Source: Candidatus Vogelbacteria bacterium
GTDB lineage: Bacteria; Patescibacteriota; Minisyncoccia; Phycocordibacterales; XYD1-FULL-46-19
Assembly (NCBI GenBank): GCA_026395035.1
Contig: JAPLZN010000023.1
Location: 1 to 6,715 of the forward strand
Direction of reading: 5' to 3'
DNA: 6,715 nt
Shown here: piece by piece, positions 1 to 5,582 of the stretch
Numbering within the stretch: position 1 is the first letter of the stretch
Layout: each line of letters begins with the position of its first letter
Made by a program: the position numbers and the translations under genes
Notes under the pieces: model-generated
Told to the model about the DNA's origin: nothing
The model's input: the letters and a program-made list of their open reading frames with translations, nothing else
Databases searched by the model: none

Positions 1-104
1 CTCTTGGCTGAAGCCAGACGATTGTTGGCGGAAGCCAGTGGCGGAAGTGGGGGCGGAGCAAATGGGAATACTGCCAACAACCTCTTGGCTGAAGCCAGAC
101 GATT
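1..104 (+). repeat. In-frame direct repeat inside the surface-protein gene (copies at 1-23 and 82-104)
   Basis: The 23 bases at 1-23 recur exactly at 82-104. The offset is 81 bases, or 27 codons, so both copies encode LLAEARRL. Similarity continues after the core as ggcggaagcc, once a 3-base (one-codon) difference is allowed. Identity at the DNA level, not only the protein level, suggests recent duplication or gene conversion. Further copies may lie upstream of the window. Confidence 0.8.
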
Positions 105-393
105 GGCGGAAGCCGGTGATGGAAACGGAGGCTTCGTCGGGCAGATTGGCGAAGGAGCCTCGACTCGAAATTTGGCGGCCATCGCGGCTTTGGCCGACCG
201 ACTGGCGACGGAAGGAGAAGAGATTGCCGGTACCAGTACGGCCACGGGAACCAGCCTAATTAACCAAAGGGCGACCGCGGTGGGAGGCTTCGGGTTACCG
301 TCCGGCTGGCCGGCACGAGCTGGGCTGATCATTATTGTCTTGATCATCCTATACTTGTTGTACGGTTTCTACCGAAACAGGATGGGAACATAA
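1..393 (+). CDS. C-terminal part of Ala/Gly-rich repeat protein with C-terminal membrane anchor (5' partial)
   Basis: The reading frame is open from the first base, so this is the 3' end of a longer gene; 130 residues are visible and the stop is TAA at 391-393. The visible part begins with Ala/Glu/Arg-rich helical units of the type LLAEARRL, which occur twice and are separated by a Gly/Ser/Asn-rich linker (SGGSGGGANGN). A third Ala/Leu-rich helical stretch (NLAAIAALADRLATEGEE) and a Thr/Ser/Gly-rich segment follow. The protein ends in one hydrophobic helix (about visible residues 107-124, AGLIIIVLIILYLLYGFY) and a short basic tail, RNRMGT. This arrangement fits an exported protein held in the membrane by its C-terminus, with most of the chain outside the cell; that topology is inferred. 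There is no LPXTG motif. I do not recognise the family and the function is unknown. It converges on obg across a shared terminator. Confidence 0.75.
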   Translation, partial: LLAEARRLLAEASGGSGGGANGNTANNLLAEARRLAEAGDGNGGFVGQIGEGASTRNLAAIAALADRLATEGEEIAGTSTATGTSLINQRATAVGGFGLPSGWPARAGLIIIVLIILYLLYGFYRNRMGT

Positions 394-411
394 TCTAATA
401 ATAATATAATA

Positions 412-440
412 AAAACAGCCCGCTTCCTGCGGGCTGTTTT
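412..440. terminator. Bidirectional intrinsic terminator between the surface-protein gene and obg
   Basis: A perfect 12-bp stem (AAAACAGCCCGC at 412-423 with its complement at 429-440) closes a 5-base loop, ttcct. The GC-rich core is flanked by an A tract on the left and a T tract on the right, so it can end transcription from both sides. It lies 18 bases after the upstream stop codon and directly abuts the obg stop codon (441-443, minus strand). Confidence 0.9.
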
Positions 441-1412
441 CTAAGTGGGCATTTTTTCTTTTTCCAGTTTATTCAGAATTTTCTTCACGGCTTCCAAACT
501 GGCATCGTCGTAACAGGAGATTGCGATGGCGTTTTTATTTAATTTTTTGGCGGCCGTCAATTTCTTTTTGAGCTCGGCCGGAGTCAATTCATCGGCGCGG
601 GAGAGAATGAGGTATTCGGGTTTTTTGGTTAGTTCCGGATTATAAGCGGAGAGCTCGGCACGGATAGTTTTATAATCGGTGGCGATGTCCGGTGTGTCGG
701 CCGCGATGAAATGGAACAGCACCTGAGTGCGTTCGATGTGGCGGAGGAATTTTATCCCCAACCCCTTGCCTTCGGAGGCTCCTTCAATCAGACCGGGGAT
801 GTCAGCCAAGATCAGGCCGTAATAGGCCCCCAGGTTTGGTTCAAGGGTGGTGAATTGGTAGTTGGCGACTTTGGCCTTGGCCTTGGTCAATAGATTGAGC
901 AGGGTTGATTTGCCGACATTGGGCAGTCCGACGAAACCAACATCAGCGATCAATTTGAGCTCCAGGCGCAGTTCATAGGCTTCACCCGGTAGTCCTGGTT
1001 GGAACTCTTTCGGGGAAGTGTTTTTGGCCGAGCGGAATTTGAAATTACCCTTGCCCCCGTTCCCGCTGTGAGCCAGCATAATTTGCTCGCCGATGCGGAC
1101 GATTTCGCGAGTACTTCCGGTGGTCGGGTTGTGGATAACTGTCCCGACCGGGACCTTGACGATTAGGTCGTCGCCATCGGTTCCGTCGACGAATTGTCCG
1201 CGTCCCGCCTCGCCGTTTTTGGCGTCAAGTTCTTTGGTAAAGCGAAAATGCTCGAGTGCTCCCAGATCGGAAATCCCCTCGGCGAACACACTACCGCCTC
1301 GGCCGCCGTTGCCACCGCAGGGTCCGATTGCCCCCTTATTCTTGTCGAAAGCGACCGCTCCGCGCCCGCCATGACCGGCGGTGGCCCTGATTGTGACATC
1401 GTCGATTAACAT
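441..1412 (-). CDS. obg: GTPase Obg (CgtA), ribosome-assembly GTPase
   Basis: This 323-residue protein is an Obg-family GTPase, which in bacteria binds the large ribosomal subunit, assists late 50S assembly and links growth to nucleotide status. The N-terminal Obg fold (about residues 1-155) carries the glycine-rich runs AGHGGRGAVAF, PCGGNGGRGGS and HSGNGGKGNFKF. The GTPase domain follows: G1 GLPNVGKST (162-170), switch I with TTLEPNLG (188-195) and G3 DIPGLIEGASEGKGLG (204-219). The G4 position reads SRAD (271-274) instead of the usual NKxD, and a G5-like ISC occurs at 298-300. The chain stops after the G domain in a short basic tail, with no C-terminal extension domain, so it is among the shorter Obg proteins. 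The ATG at 1412 is supported by the N-terminal family match and a TATAAT six bases upstream. There is no Shine-Dalgarno sequence. It appears to be transcribed alone, with its own promoter and terminator. Confidence 0.97.
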   Translation of the reverse strand: MLIDDVTIRATAGHGGRGAVAFDKNKGAIGPCGGNGGRGGSVFAEGISDLGALEHFRFTKELDAKNGEAGRGQFVDGTDGDDLIVKVPVGTVIHNPTTGSTREIVRIGEQIMLAHSGNGGKGNFKFRSAKNTSPKEFQPGLPGEAYELRLELKLIADVGFVGLPNVGKSTLLNLLTKAKAKVANYQFTTLEPNLGAYYGLILADIPGLIEGASEGKGLGIKFLRHIERTQVLFHFIAADTPDIATDYKTIRAELSAYNPELTKKPEYLILSRADELTPAELKKKLTAAKKLNKNAIAISCYDDASLEAVKKILNKLEKEKMPT

Positions 1413-1418
1413 GGTCGA

Positions 1419-1447
1419 ATTATACCTTTTATTGGGGGATTGGTCTA
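1419..1447 (-). promoter_or_regulatory. obg promoter, predicted leaderless
   Basis: On the minus strand a perfect TATAAT lies at 1424-1419, preceded by a 17-base spacer and TAGACC at 1447-1442 (4 of 6 matches to TTGACA). The -10 ends exactly six bases before the ATG, so the predicted transcription start is the A of the start codon. The site sits just downstream of the terminator of the preceding gene, so obg should be an independent unit. Confidence 0.7.
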
Positions 1448-1460
1448 TTTTTGGACAAAA

Positions 1461-1495
1461 TTAAAATCCCAGACACCAAGTGTCTGGGATTTTAA
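1461..1495 (-). terminator. Intrinsic terminator of the small membrane protein pair
   Basis: A perfect 16-bp inverted repeat (1461-1476 with 1480-1495) encloses a 3-base loop, caa. Its core is TCCCAGACAC paired with GTGTCTGGGA. On the minus strand the hairpin is followed by a T-rich stretch. It starts 11 bases after the stop of the 1507-1740 gene and precedes the obg promoter, insulating obg from that transcript. It may also act in the other direction, but no plus-strand gene enters from the left here. Confidence 0.85.
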
Positions 1496-1506
1496 AAAAC
1501 AAGGTA

Positions 1507-1740
1507 TTAGCCTCGGCGAAGTTTCATCCCGACGACGAAGGCGCCAAAGAGGGCGACGACATTCAGGGCGAGACCGGTACCGATGACTCCGGACTGGAAA
1601 CTTTCGATGGCGATAAGTAGGACGCCAAGGACATACAACCAAACGAATGACTGAGTCATGTTTGGATGCCGTCGGCTGACTGACATGGCCGCATAAAGCC
1701 AGGTAATGGCAATCAGGATGAGTCCGATATTAGTTAGCAT
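1507..1740 (-). CDS. Small three-helix membrane protein, paralogue 1 (possible degenerate SemiSWEET/PQ-loop type)
   Basis: This 77-residue, strongly hydrophobic protein has three likely membrane helices: about residues 3-20, 32-48 and 56-73. Basic loops (SRRH after helix 1, KLRRG at the C-terminus) set the topology. It is about half identical by eye to the next gene upstream (1790-2017), sharing MLTN at the start, SF[VI]WLYVLGVLL in helix 2 and LALNV..LFGAF in helix 3, so the two are a tandem duplication. The helix 2-3 layout, with a Gly-Val-Leu-Leu run, a short loop and an Asn before TLF/ALF in helix 3 (Asn60 here), resembles bacterial SemiSWEET sugar transporters. However, the helix 1 proline-glutamine pair that names the PQ-loop family is missing. 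I treat the transporter assignment as a weak inference; hypothetical membrane protein is the safe name. Confidence 0.75.
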   Translation of the reverse strand: MLTNIGLILIAITWLYAAMSVSRRHPNMTQSFVWLYVLGVLLIAIESFQSGVIGTGLALNVVALFGAFVVGMKLRRG

Positions 1741-1750
1741 CGTTTTAAGG

Positions 1751-1756
1751 GTTATA
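1751..1756 (-). promoter_or_regulatory. Possible -10 element for the 1507-1740 gene
   Basis: TATAAC (1756-1751, minus strand) matches 5 of 6 -10 positions and ends ten bases before the ATG, which would give a leader of only a few bases. No convincing -35 was found, and the gene could instead be read from the promoter upstream of 2017. There is no Shine-Dalgarno sequence in the 49-base gap between the paralogues. Confidence 0.3.
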
Positions 1757-1789
1757 AGTTAATAATAAGATAGCGATTTTAATCGGGAA

Positions 1790-2017
1790 TTAGTTTTTTC
1801 GTCCAATCTTTGTCACGGTGATAAAAGCTCCGAACAGGGTGATGACATTTAAGGCGAGGGGAAGATTGATGCCCGATTTTAGACCGTCAACGGTAAGAAG
1901 CAAAACACCCAGAACATAGAGCCAGATGAATGATAGGTTCATCTTTTTCTTATCGACGGTTACGGAGGCGACCAGCCAAGCAAAAGCGACGAACATCAGA
2001 CCAAAATTAGTTAACAT
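1790..2017 (-). CDS. Small three-helix membrane protein, paralogue 2 (possible degenerate SemiSWEET/PQ-loop type)
   Basis: This 75-residue membrane protein has three predicted helices (about residues 3-20, 29-46 and 52-68), joined by a basic loop (DKKK) and a short loop containing KSGINLP. It is the first gene of the tandem pair and is paralogous along its whole length to the 77-residue protein. Its second half, WLYVLGVLL..., NLPLALNVITLF and TKI, follows the order of conserved features in SemiSWEET helices 2 and 3, including the membrane Asn (Asn57). SemiSWEETs are 3-helix, roughly 85-residue proteins that dimerise to carry sugars. Helix 1 here reads AWLVASV where a PQ motif would be expected. 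Whether it transports anything cannot be told from the sequence. The start is the only ATG that covers helix 1, and no Shine-Dalgarno precedes it. Confidence 0.75.
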   Translation of the reverse strand: MLTNFGLMFVAFAWLVASVTVDKKKMNLSFIWLYVLGVLLLTVDGLKSGINLPLALNVITLFGAFITVTKIGRKN

Positions 2018-2043
2018 AATATTTTATTAATAGTAATGGATAT

Positions 2044-2072
2044 ATTATAGCGCAAATTAATTTTACTGTATT
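2044..2072 (-). promoter_or_regulatory. Candidate promoter for the tandem small membrane protein genes
   Basis: A perfect TATAAT lies on the minus strand at 2049-2044, with a 17-base spacer to AATACA (2072-2067), a weak 3-of-6 -35. Transcription would start about 20 bases before the ATG at 2017. The surrounding 2018-2159 region is AT-rich and divergent, with rsmE leaving on the other strand, so chance -10 matches are possible. Confidence 0.45.
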
Positions 2073-2144
2073 GGAAAACTGTTCATAAGTCGTTTTGGTC
2101 GAGTCTCGGAAAAACCAGCGGTTCTAGAATTTAGTTGTTATTCA

Positions 2145-2153
2145 TGTTACATT
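2145..2153 (+). promoter_or_regulatory. rsmE extended -10, predicted leaderless
   Basis: TGTTACATT (2145-2153) is an extended -10 (TGn plus TACATT, 4 of 6 matches). The hexamer ends exactly six bases before the ATG at 2160, so the transcript should start on the start codon. The -35 (2125-2130, TAGAAT) is poor, as is common when an extended -10 is present. No Shine-Dalgarno is seen before the ATG. Confidence 0.5.
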
Positions 2154-2159
2154 TGGCAA

Positions 2160-2855
2160 ATGAAAATCCATCGTTTTATCGGCAATTTTGATTTGACGGG
2201 ACGAGAGGTGTCCTCGACTGATCGGGAATTGATCAATCAGCTAAAGAATGTTTTACGCCTATCGCCGGGAGACCGAGTGCAACTTTCTAGTGGAGAAGGA
2301 ACGGAAGCTGACGCGACCATCGACACAATCAAGTCAGGGAAAGTGTTATTTTCCCTGATCGGTCGGACACAGGAGGGAATCCGTCCGTCCCGGATAGTCT
2401 CTCTTTATTGCTCGATCTTGAAGCGGGAAAATTTTGAGCTCGTGGCTCAGAAGGCGACGGAATGTGGAGTAAGCGGGATCGTGCCCATGATTTGTGAAAG
2501 GACGATAAAGACCGGGCTGAATTTTGACCGGCTGGAAAAGATCGTTCGCGAAGCTTCCGAACAGTGCGGTCGGGGGACCGTGCCCACCGTCTCGCCGATT
2601 TGCGATTGGGAAACGGCTCTTGGCTTAGCCGGGGAAGCGAGGCAAAAGAAGATTTTGTTTGACCGATTGGGCGATGAAATACCACTTGATTTGGCTGGGC
2701 CAGTCGGTATTTTTATCGGGCCGGAAGGCGGTTGGACCGAACGGGAAATACAGCTAGCGCGCAAAAACGATTGCCAGATCGCCAGTTTGGGAAATTTAAC
2801 TTTGCGTGGTGAAACGGCGGCCATCATTGCCTCATATCTAACTGTTCATGGTTGA
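2160..2855 (+). CDS. rsmE: 16S rRNA (uracil-1498-N3)-methyltransferase RsmE
   Basis: This 231-residue protein is a SPOUT-class methyltransferase that uses S-adenosylmethionine to methylate N3 of U1498 in helix 44 of 16S rRNA, at the decoding site. The N-terminal PUA-like domain (about 1-70) begins MKIHRFIGN and carries HxLxxVLRLxxGD-type spacing (NQLKNVLRLSPGDRV). The SPOUT domain shows FELVAQKATECGVSGIVPM (92-110), EASEQCGRG (131-139), IGPEGGWTEREI (186-197) and SLGNLTLRGETAA (209-221), which form the knotted cofactor site. The usual LRTETA is LRGETA here. Length is normal for the family. The last bases overlap the prmC start, so the two are probably one operon with coupled translation. The stop is TGA, which argues against the recoding of TGA to glycine known in some CPR lineages. 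Confidence 0.96.
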   Translation: MKIHRFIGNFDLTGREVSSTDRELINQLKNVLRLSPGDRVQLSSGEGTEADATIDTIKSGKVLFSLIGRTQEGIRPSRIVSLYCSILKRENFELVAQKATECGVSGIVPMICERTIKTGLNFDRLEKIVREASEQCGRGTVPTVSPICDWETALGLAGEARQKKILFDRLGDEIPLDLAGPVGIFIGPEGGWTEREIQLARKNDCQIASLGNLTLRGETAAIIASYLTVHG

Positions 2856-3597
2856 TCCAAAATATCGGACCTGGCTTGTTCGAGATAAGTACGACGGGAA
2901 AGCCGACGCTGATTTGCGGGAAGATTTGGCGAGAGTCGAAAAGGGCGAACCGCTTGATTATGTGATCGGCTGGTCGGATTTTTGCGGTTGCCGGATTGGC
3001 TTGGAAACTCATCCGCTTATCCCGCGGCCAGAGACGAAATTCTGGACCGAAAAGGCGATTCGGGAAATCGGCGACCGAAAGCTGTCAATTTTGGATATTT
3101 TTGCCGGTTCCGGTTGTGTGGGGATTGCCGTTTTAAAACACTGTCCTCGGGCGACGGTGGATTTTATCGAGAAAGATCCGAAACTTTGCGAACAGATCAA
3201 GGTCAATTGCGATCTGAACGGTATTGACTCTAAACGATACAAAATTTCCCAGACGGATGTTTTTAAAAGTTTCAGACATCCGGTGTCTAAAAAAAAGAAG
3301 TATGATTTTATCCTGGCCAATCCGCCATATGTACCGGAAGGGAGGAAATTAAAAAAATCAGTAACAGAATGGGAGCCAGCTGGGGCGTTGTTTGCCGGCT
3401 TGGACGGATTGGTCGTCATCAATGAGTTTTTGGAACAAGCTAAAGAGTTTCTGGTTCCAGAGGGAATCATTTATCTCGAATTCGATTCGAGACAAAAAAC
3501 GGTGCTTGCTAAATTATTGAAAGACGCCGGATACAAAAATATTGAGTTTAACAAAGATCAGTATGGTCGCTGGCGATTTGTCACTTTTCAGAAATAG
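2848..3597 (+). CDS. prmC: Peptide chain release factor N5-glutamine methyltransferase PrmC (HemK)
   Basis: This 249-residue class I SAM-dependent methyltransferase is expected to methylate the GGQ glutamine of the peptide release factors, raising termination efficiency. The diagnostic NPPY lies at 158-161. Upstream are the family signature GEPLDYVIG (33-41), LIPRPET (57-63) and a glycine-rich SAM loop, DIFAGSGCVGIA (83-94). Downstream is a variant of the usual ExGxxQ motif, LEFDSRQ (210-216), and a C-terminal YGRWRFVTFQ of the type common in PrmC. The N-terminal helical domain that docks the release factor is only about 55 residues, against about 80 in Escherichia coli. The ATG overlaps rsmE by 8 bases in another frame and has no Shine-Dalgarno, so ribosomes probably reinitiate from rsmE. 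No release-factor gene lies beside it in this window. Other N5-glutamine methyltransferases, such as PrmB, share NPPY, but the context and start motif favour PrmC. Confidence 0.9.
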   Translation: MVDPKYRTWLVRDKYDGKADADLREDLARVEKGEPLDYVIGWSDFCGCRIGLETHPLIPRPETKFWTEKAIREIGDRKLSILDIFAGSGCVGIAVLKHCPRATVDFIEKDPKLCEQIKVNCDLNGIDSKRYKISQTDVFKSFRHPVSKKKKYDFILANPPYVPEGRKLKKSVTEWEPAGALFAGLDGLVVINEFLEQAKEFLVPEGIIYLEFDSRQKTVLAKLLKDAGYKNIEFNKDQYGRWRFVTFQK

Positions 3598-3642
3598 ATT
3601 TTAGTCATACAATTACTATATTAGTCTTTAACTTCTGGACAT

Positions 3643-3990
3643 ATGAAATTTCTACTTAATTGGCTTCTCTCGACGCTGGCCATTGTAATCGCGGCCTATA
3701 TTATCAACGGCTTCTCGACGGGAGCGGTGGTAATCGCTTCTTTCTGGTCCGCGGTCATTGCGGCACTGGTGTTGGGGATAGTGAATGCCTTGATCAAACC
3801 GGTGCTCTTGATTCTGACCCTGCCAATCACAATCTTGACCTTGGGCTTGTTTGCCCTTGTGCTAAACGCGCTAATGGTACTCTTGGTATCTTGGCTGGTT
3901 CCCGGTTTCGCCGTTTCGGGCTTTGTCGTTGCTTTTCTCTTCAGTATTATTTTGTCTGTAATCGGCTGGGCCCTGCACCGAATTGCCTAG
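3643..3990 (+). CDS. Four-helix membrane protein of the YvlD / phage_holin_4_2-like family
   Basis: This 115-residue integral membrane protein has four hydrophobic helices: about residues 3-22, 28-47, 52-82 (broken at LTLP) and 90-112. The central signature NALIKPVLLILTLPITILTLGLF (48-70, quoted in part: NALIKP, LTLP, TLGLF) and the following LNALMVLLVSWLVPGF are typical of the YvlD/DUF360 family, which databases label holin-like because of a distant phage match. Members are widespread in bacterial chromosomes and are not evidence of a prophage; their role is unknown, and in Bacillus yvlD belongs to an envelope-stress operon. The gene sits 45 bases after prmC and 67 before xseA. No Shine-Dalgarno precedes the ATG; -10-like TATATT (3617-3622) or TAACTT (3629-3634) could drive it, but neither has a good -35. 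An overlapping reading frame at 3660-4019 is rejected as a shadow. Confidence 0.9.
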   Translation: MKFLLNWLLSTLAIVIAAYIINGFSTGAVVIASFWSAVIAALVLGIVNALIKPVLLILTLPITILTLGLFALVLNALMVLLVSWLVPGFAVSGFVVAFLFSIILSVIGWALHRIA

Positions 3991-4042
3991 ATCAGCGACT
4001 TGGGAAGTCTAGATCCTAAATTCTAAAAAATTGAGGAGGTTA

Positions 4043-4051
4043 TGTTAAGAT
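4043..4051 (+). promoter_or_regulatory. xseA extended -10, predicted leaderless
   Basis: TGTTAAGAT (4043-4051) is an extended -10 (TGn plus TAAGAT, 4 of 6 matches) and ends exactly six bases before the ATG at 4058, the same geometry as rsmE and obg. A strong-looking AGGAGG (4034-4039) lies 18 bases before the ATG, too far to act as its ribosome-binding site. If transcription starts at 4058 it is not in the mRNA at all. The -35 region is weak. Confidence 0.5.
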
Positions 4052-4057
4052 TACCCC

Positions 4058-5392
4058 ATGATAATTAGAAAGCCCGGTGGTAGCCGGAAAAGGCCGGTCG
4101 TCAACAATCGCGCCGAACAGGAGATCTTGGCCTTAACCGATCAGACCGAAAAGACCTTTTCGATCTCGGTTTTTCTTGACCTGGTCAATACCGGCTTGCG
4201 CACTTTTGACGCGAAGGTGCGGGGTGAAGTGACCAGTGTCGTGGAGCGCGGAGGGCATTATTACTTTAATCTTAAGGATAAGGAAGACGGCAGTACCCTC
4301 AATTGCCTGATTTGGGGCCGGAATTACCGGGTCTGTGGTGTTCAGCTCGCCGAAGGAATGGAGATTGTTGCTCATGGTTTTCCGTCGGTGTATAAGCCGA
4401 ACGGACGACTGTCCTTCCAGGCGGACTCGTTGGAATTGCAGGGCGACGGAGCGCTCTTGAAACAATTTGAAGAACTAAAAGCCAGGCTGGCGGGGGAGGG
4501 ATTATTTGCGCCGGAACGGAAAAAGCCGATCCCGCTGTTTCCGGAGAAAATTGGTCTGATCACCTCTCGGCAGGGAGAGGCGATTCATGATTTTTCCACC
4601 AATCTCGGTCGTTTCGGGTTTAAAATTAGCTTTATCGATTCGCGCGTGGAGGGCGTGCAGGCAGTACCGTTGCTGTTGAGCGCGATTCGGCGGTTTAAAA
4701 AAGCCGATATCGATGTCTTGGTGCTGGTCCGTGGCGGCGGGTCGCTGGAATCACTCTTATCGTTTAACAACGAAGCGTTGGTGAGAGAGATTGCCGCTTT
4801 TCCCAAGCCGGTCGTTTCTGGAATCGGCCACGAACAAGATGTGTCGCTCGTCGATCTGGTGGCTGATCGTTCGACTTCGACCCCGACCGGCGCCGCTAAA
4901 CTTCTATCCTATGGCTGGGAGCAGGCGCGGGCACGGGTCGATTTAGCGGAACGGCAAATCAGATCTTCTTTTCGCGAGGATCTGCATCGCGCCGGTACCC
5001 TAACGAGAGAACTGGGGTTGGCGGTGCGTGATGATTTCCGTCGTTTGCTCGACGGCTTCAAGCGCCATGAGTCTCGTCTGAAAGAGGAATTGGCGAAACA
5101 GCGGGGCTGGCTGGCCTCGGCGGGTGAGATAGTCAAGCGGTCGTCGGCCAGTCTGCGTGGAGCTTTTCCCCGTCTCCTGTCGGCCGGCCGAGACCGGCTG
5201 GCAGCCATGGAAAAGGCGTTAAGTTTGTCCGATCCGTCTCGCCAGCTTAAGCTTGGCTATGTCCTGGCTCACGCCGGAGGGAAGCTGGTGCGGTCGGTTG
5301 AGGGGATTTTCCAAGGCGAGAAAATTACGCTACAATTGCAGGACGGCGATATTCTATCAGAAGTAATAAATATTGATAAACATGGCAAATAA
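4058..5392 (+). CDS. xseA: Exodeoxyribonuclease VII large subunit
   Basis: This 444-residue catalytic subunit of exonuclease VII is expected to digest single-stranded DNA from both ends in a complex with several XseB chains, in repair and mutagenesis control. It has a basic N-terminal extension (about 1-32), an OB-fold nucleic-acid-binding domain (about 33-128, with GEVTSVVERGGHYYFNLKD), and a catalytic domain opening with LFAPERKKPIPLFP (149-162). Conserved catalytic-domain motifs are GLITSRQGEAIHD (166-178), RGGGSLESLLSFNNEA (225-240) and GIGHEQDVSLVDLVAD (255-270), with the STPTGAA turn after it. A long helical, coiled-coil-prone arm (about 285-390) binds XseB, and the C-terminus carries LKLGYVL and a LQDGDILSEV end strand. 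Length is close to the family norm. An in-frame stop at 4046-4048 makes 4058 the first possible ATG, although the extension before the OB domain is longer than in E. coli. Confidence 0.96.
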   Translation: MIIRKPGGSRKRPVVNNRAEQEILALTDQTEKTFSISVFLDLVNTGLRTFDAKVRGEVTSVVERGGHYYFNLKDKEDGSTLNCLIWGRNYRVCGVQLAEGMEIVAHGFPSVYKPNGRLSFQADSLELQGDGALLKQFEELKARLAGEGLFAPERKKPIPLFPEKIGLITSRQGEAIHDFSTNLGRFGFKISFIDSRVEGVQAVPLLLSAIRRFKKADIDVLVLVRGGGSLESLLSFNNEALVREIAAFPKPVVSGIGHEQDVSLVDLVADRSTSTPTGAAKLLSYGWEQARARVDLAERQIRSSFREDLHRAGTLTRELGLAVRDDFRRLLDGFKRHESRLKEELAKQRGWLASAGEIVKRSSASLRGAFPRLLSAGRDRLAAMEKALSLSDPSRQLKLGYVLAHAGGKLVRSVEGIFQGEKITLQLQDGDILSEVINIDKHGK

Positions 5393-5582
5393 AAGCGATT
5401 TGAACGAAGCTCTGAAGAAACTGTCGGCCATTGTGGCCTGGTTTGACGGGCAGAAAGAGGTGGATGTCGAGGCGGGTCTGGAAAAGGTTAAAGAGGGGGC
5501 GGCCTTGGTGAAAACTTGCCGCGCGCGGTTGGCCGAGATCGAAAATGAGTTTACCGAAGTGGAACGGGAAATAGGAGCTTAA
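5382..5582 (+). CDS. xseB: Exodeoxyribonuclease VII small subunit
   Basis: This 66-residue helical-hairpin protein is the small subunit of exonuclease VII; several copies bind each XseA arm and are needed for activity. The sequence follows the family pattern: NEALKKLSAIVAWFD in helix 1, a turn with VDVEAGLEKVKEGAALVKTCRARL in helix 2 (quoted in part: GLEKVKEG), then a charged tail ending REIGA. It is slightly shorter than the E. coli protein. ATG 5382 overlaps the xseA end by 11 bases; a TTG at 5373 would add three residues but has no better ribosome-binding site. The overlap implies coupled translation, giving the pair a common output. The stop codon TAA straddles the left edge of the inserted element: its TA is original or duplicated target, and the final A comes from the element. 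Without the insertion the stop would be TAG with the same protein end. Confidence 0.93.
   Translation: MANKSDLNEALKKLSAIVAWFDGQKEVDVEAGLEKVKEGAALVKTCRARLAEIENEFTEVEREIGA
5573..5577 (+). promoter_or_regulatory. AGGAG, apparent ancestral ribosome-binding site of the downstream gene, now displaced
   Basis: AGGAG lies in the last codons of xseB. It is now about 196 bases from the ATG at 5774. If the intervening element and one TA are removed, the sequence becomes AGGAG-CTTAG-ATG, with ideal 5-base spacing, and the xseB stop codon TAG directly precedes the ATG. This is inferred from the reconstruction. Confidence 0.6.

Noticed and set aside
289..315. LPSGW near the C-terminus of the first protein as a sortase signal
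   Set aside because: It lacks the LPXTG threonine and glycine order, so it does not meet the sortase pattern. The hydrophobic helix alone is enough to explain anchoring.
2853..2855. TGA at the end of rsmE as a possible glycine codon (code 25)
   Set aside because: The protein ends at the normal place for RsmE and prmC starts across this codon, so TGA is a stop here.
3643..3990. The holin-like gene as a sign of a prophage
   Set aside because: The match is to a common chromosomal YvlD-type family and the neighbours are housekeeping genes. There are no phage structural or lysis genes.
3986..4015. Direct repeat ctagatc and a GACTT/AAGTC hairpin after the YvlD-like gene as a terminator
   Set aside because: The stem is only 5 bp with a 3-base loop and has no T tract, so it is too weak to call.
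3660..4019. A 119-codon open frame overlapping the YvlD-like gene in another frame
   Set aside because: Its product lacks a coherent hydrophobic or family pattern, while the 3643-3990 frame gives a clear four-helix family match. The overlap is a shadow.
4042..4068. Eight-codon frame after AGGAGG as a real leader peptide gene
   Set aside because: The spacing of 2 bases between AGGAGG and ATG is too short for efficient initiation, and a leaderless xseA start is equally well supported. It is kept only as a finding to check.
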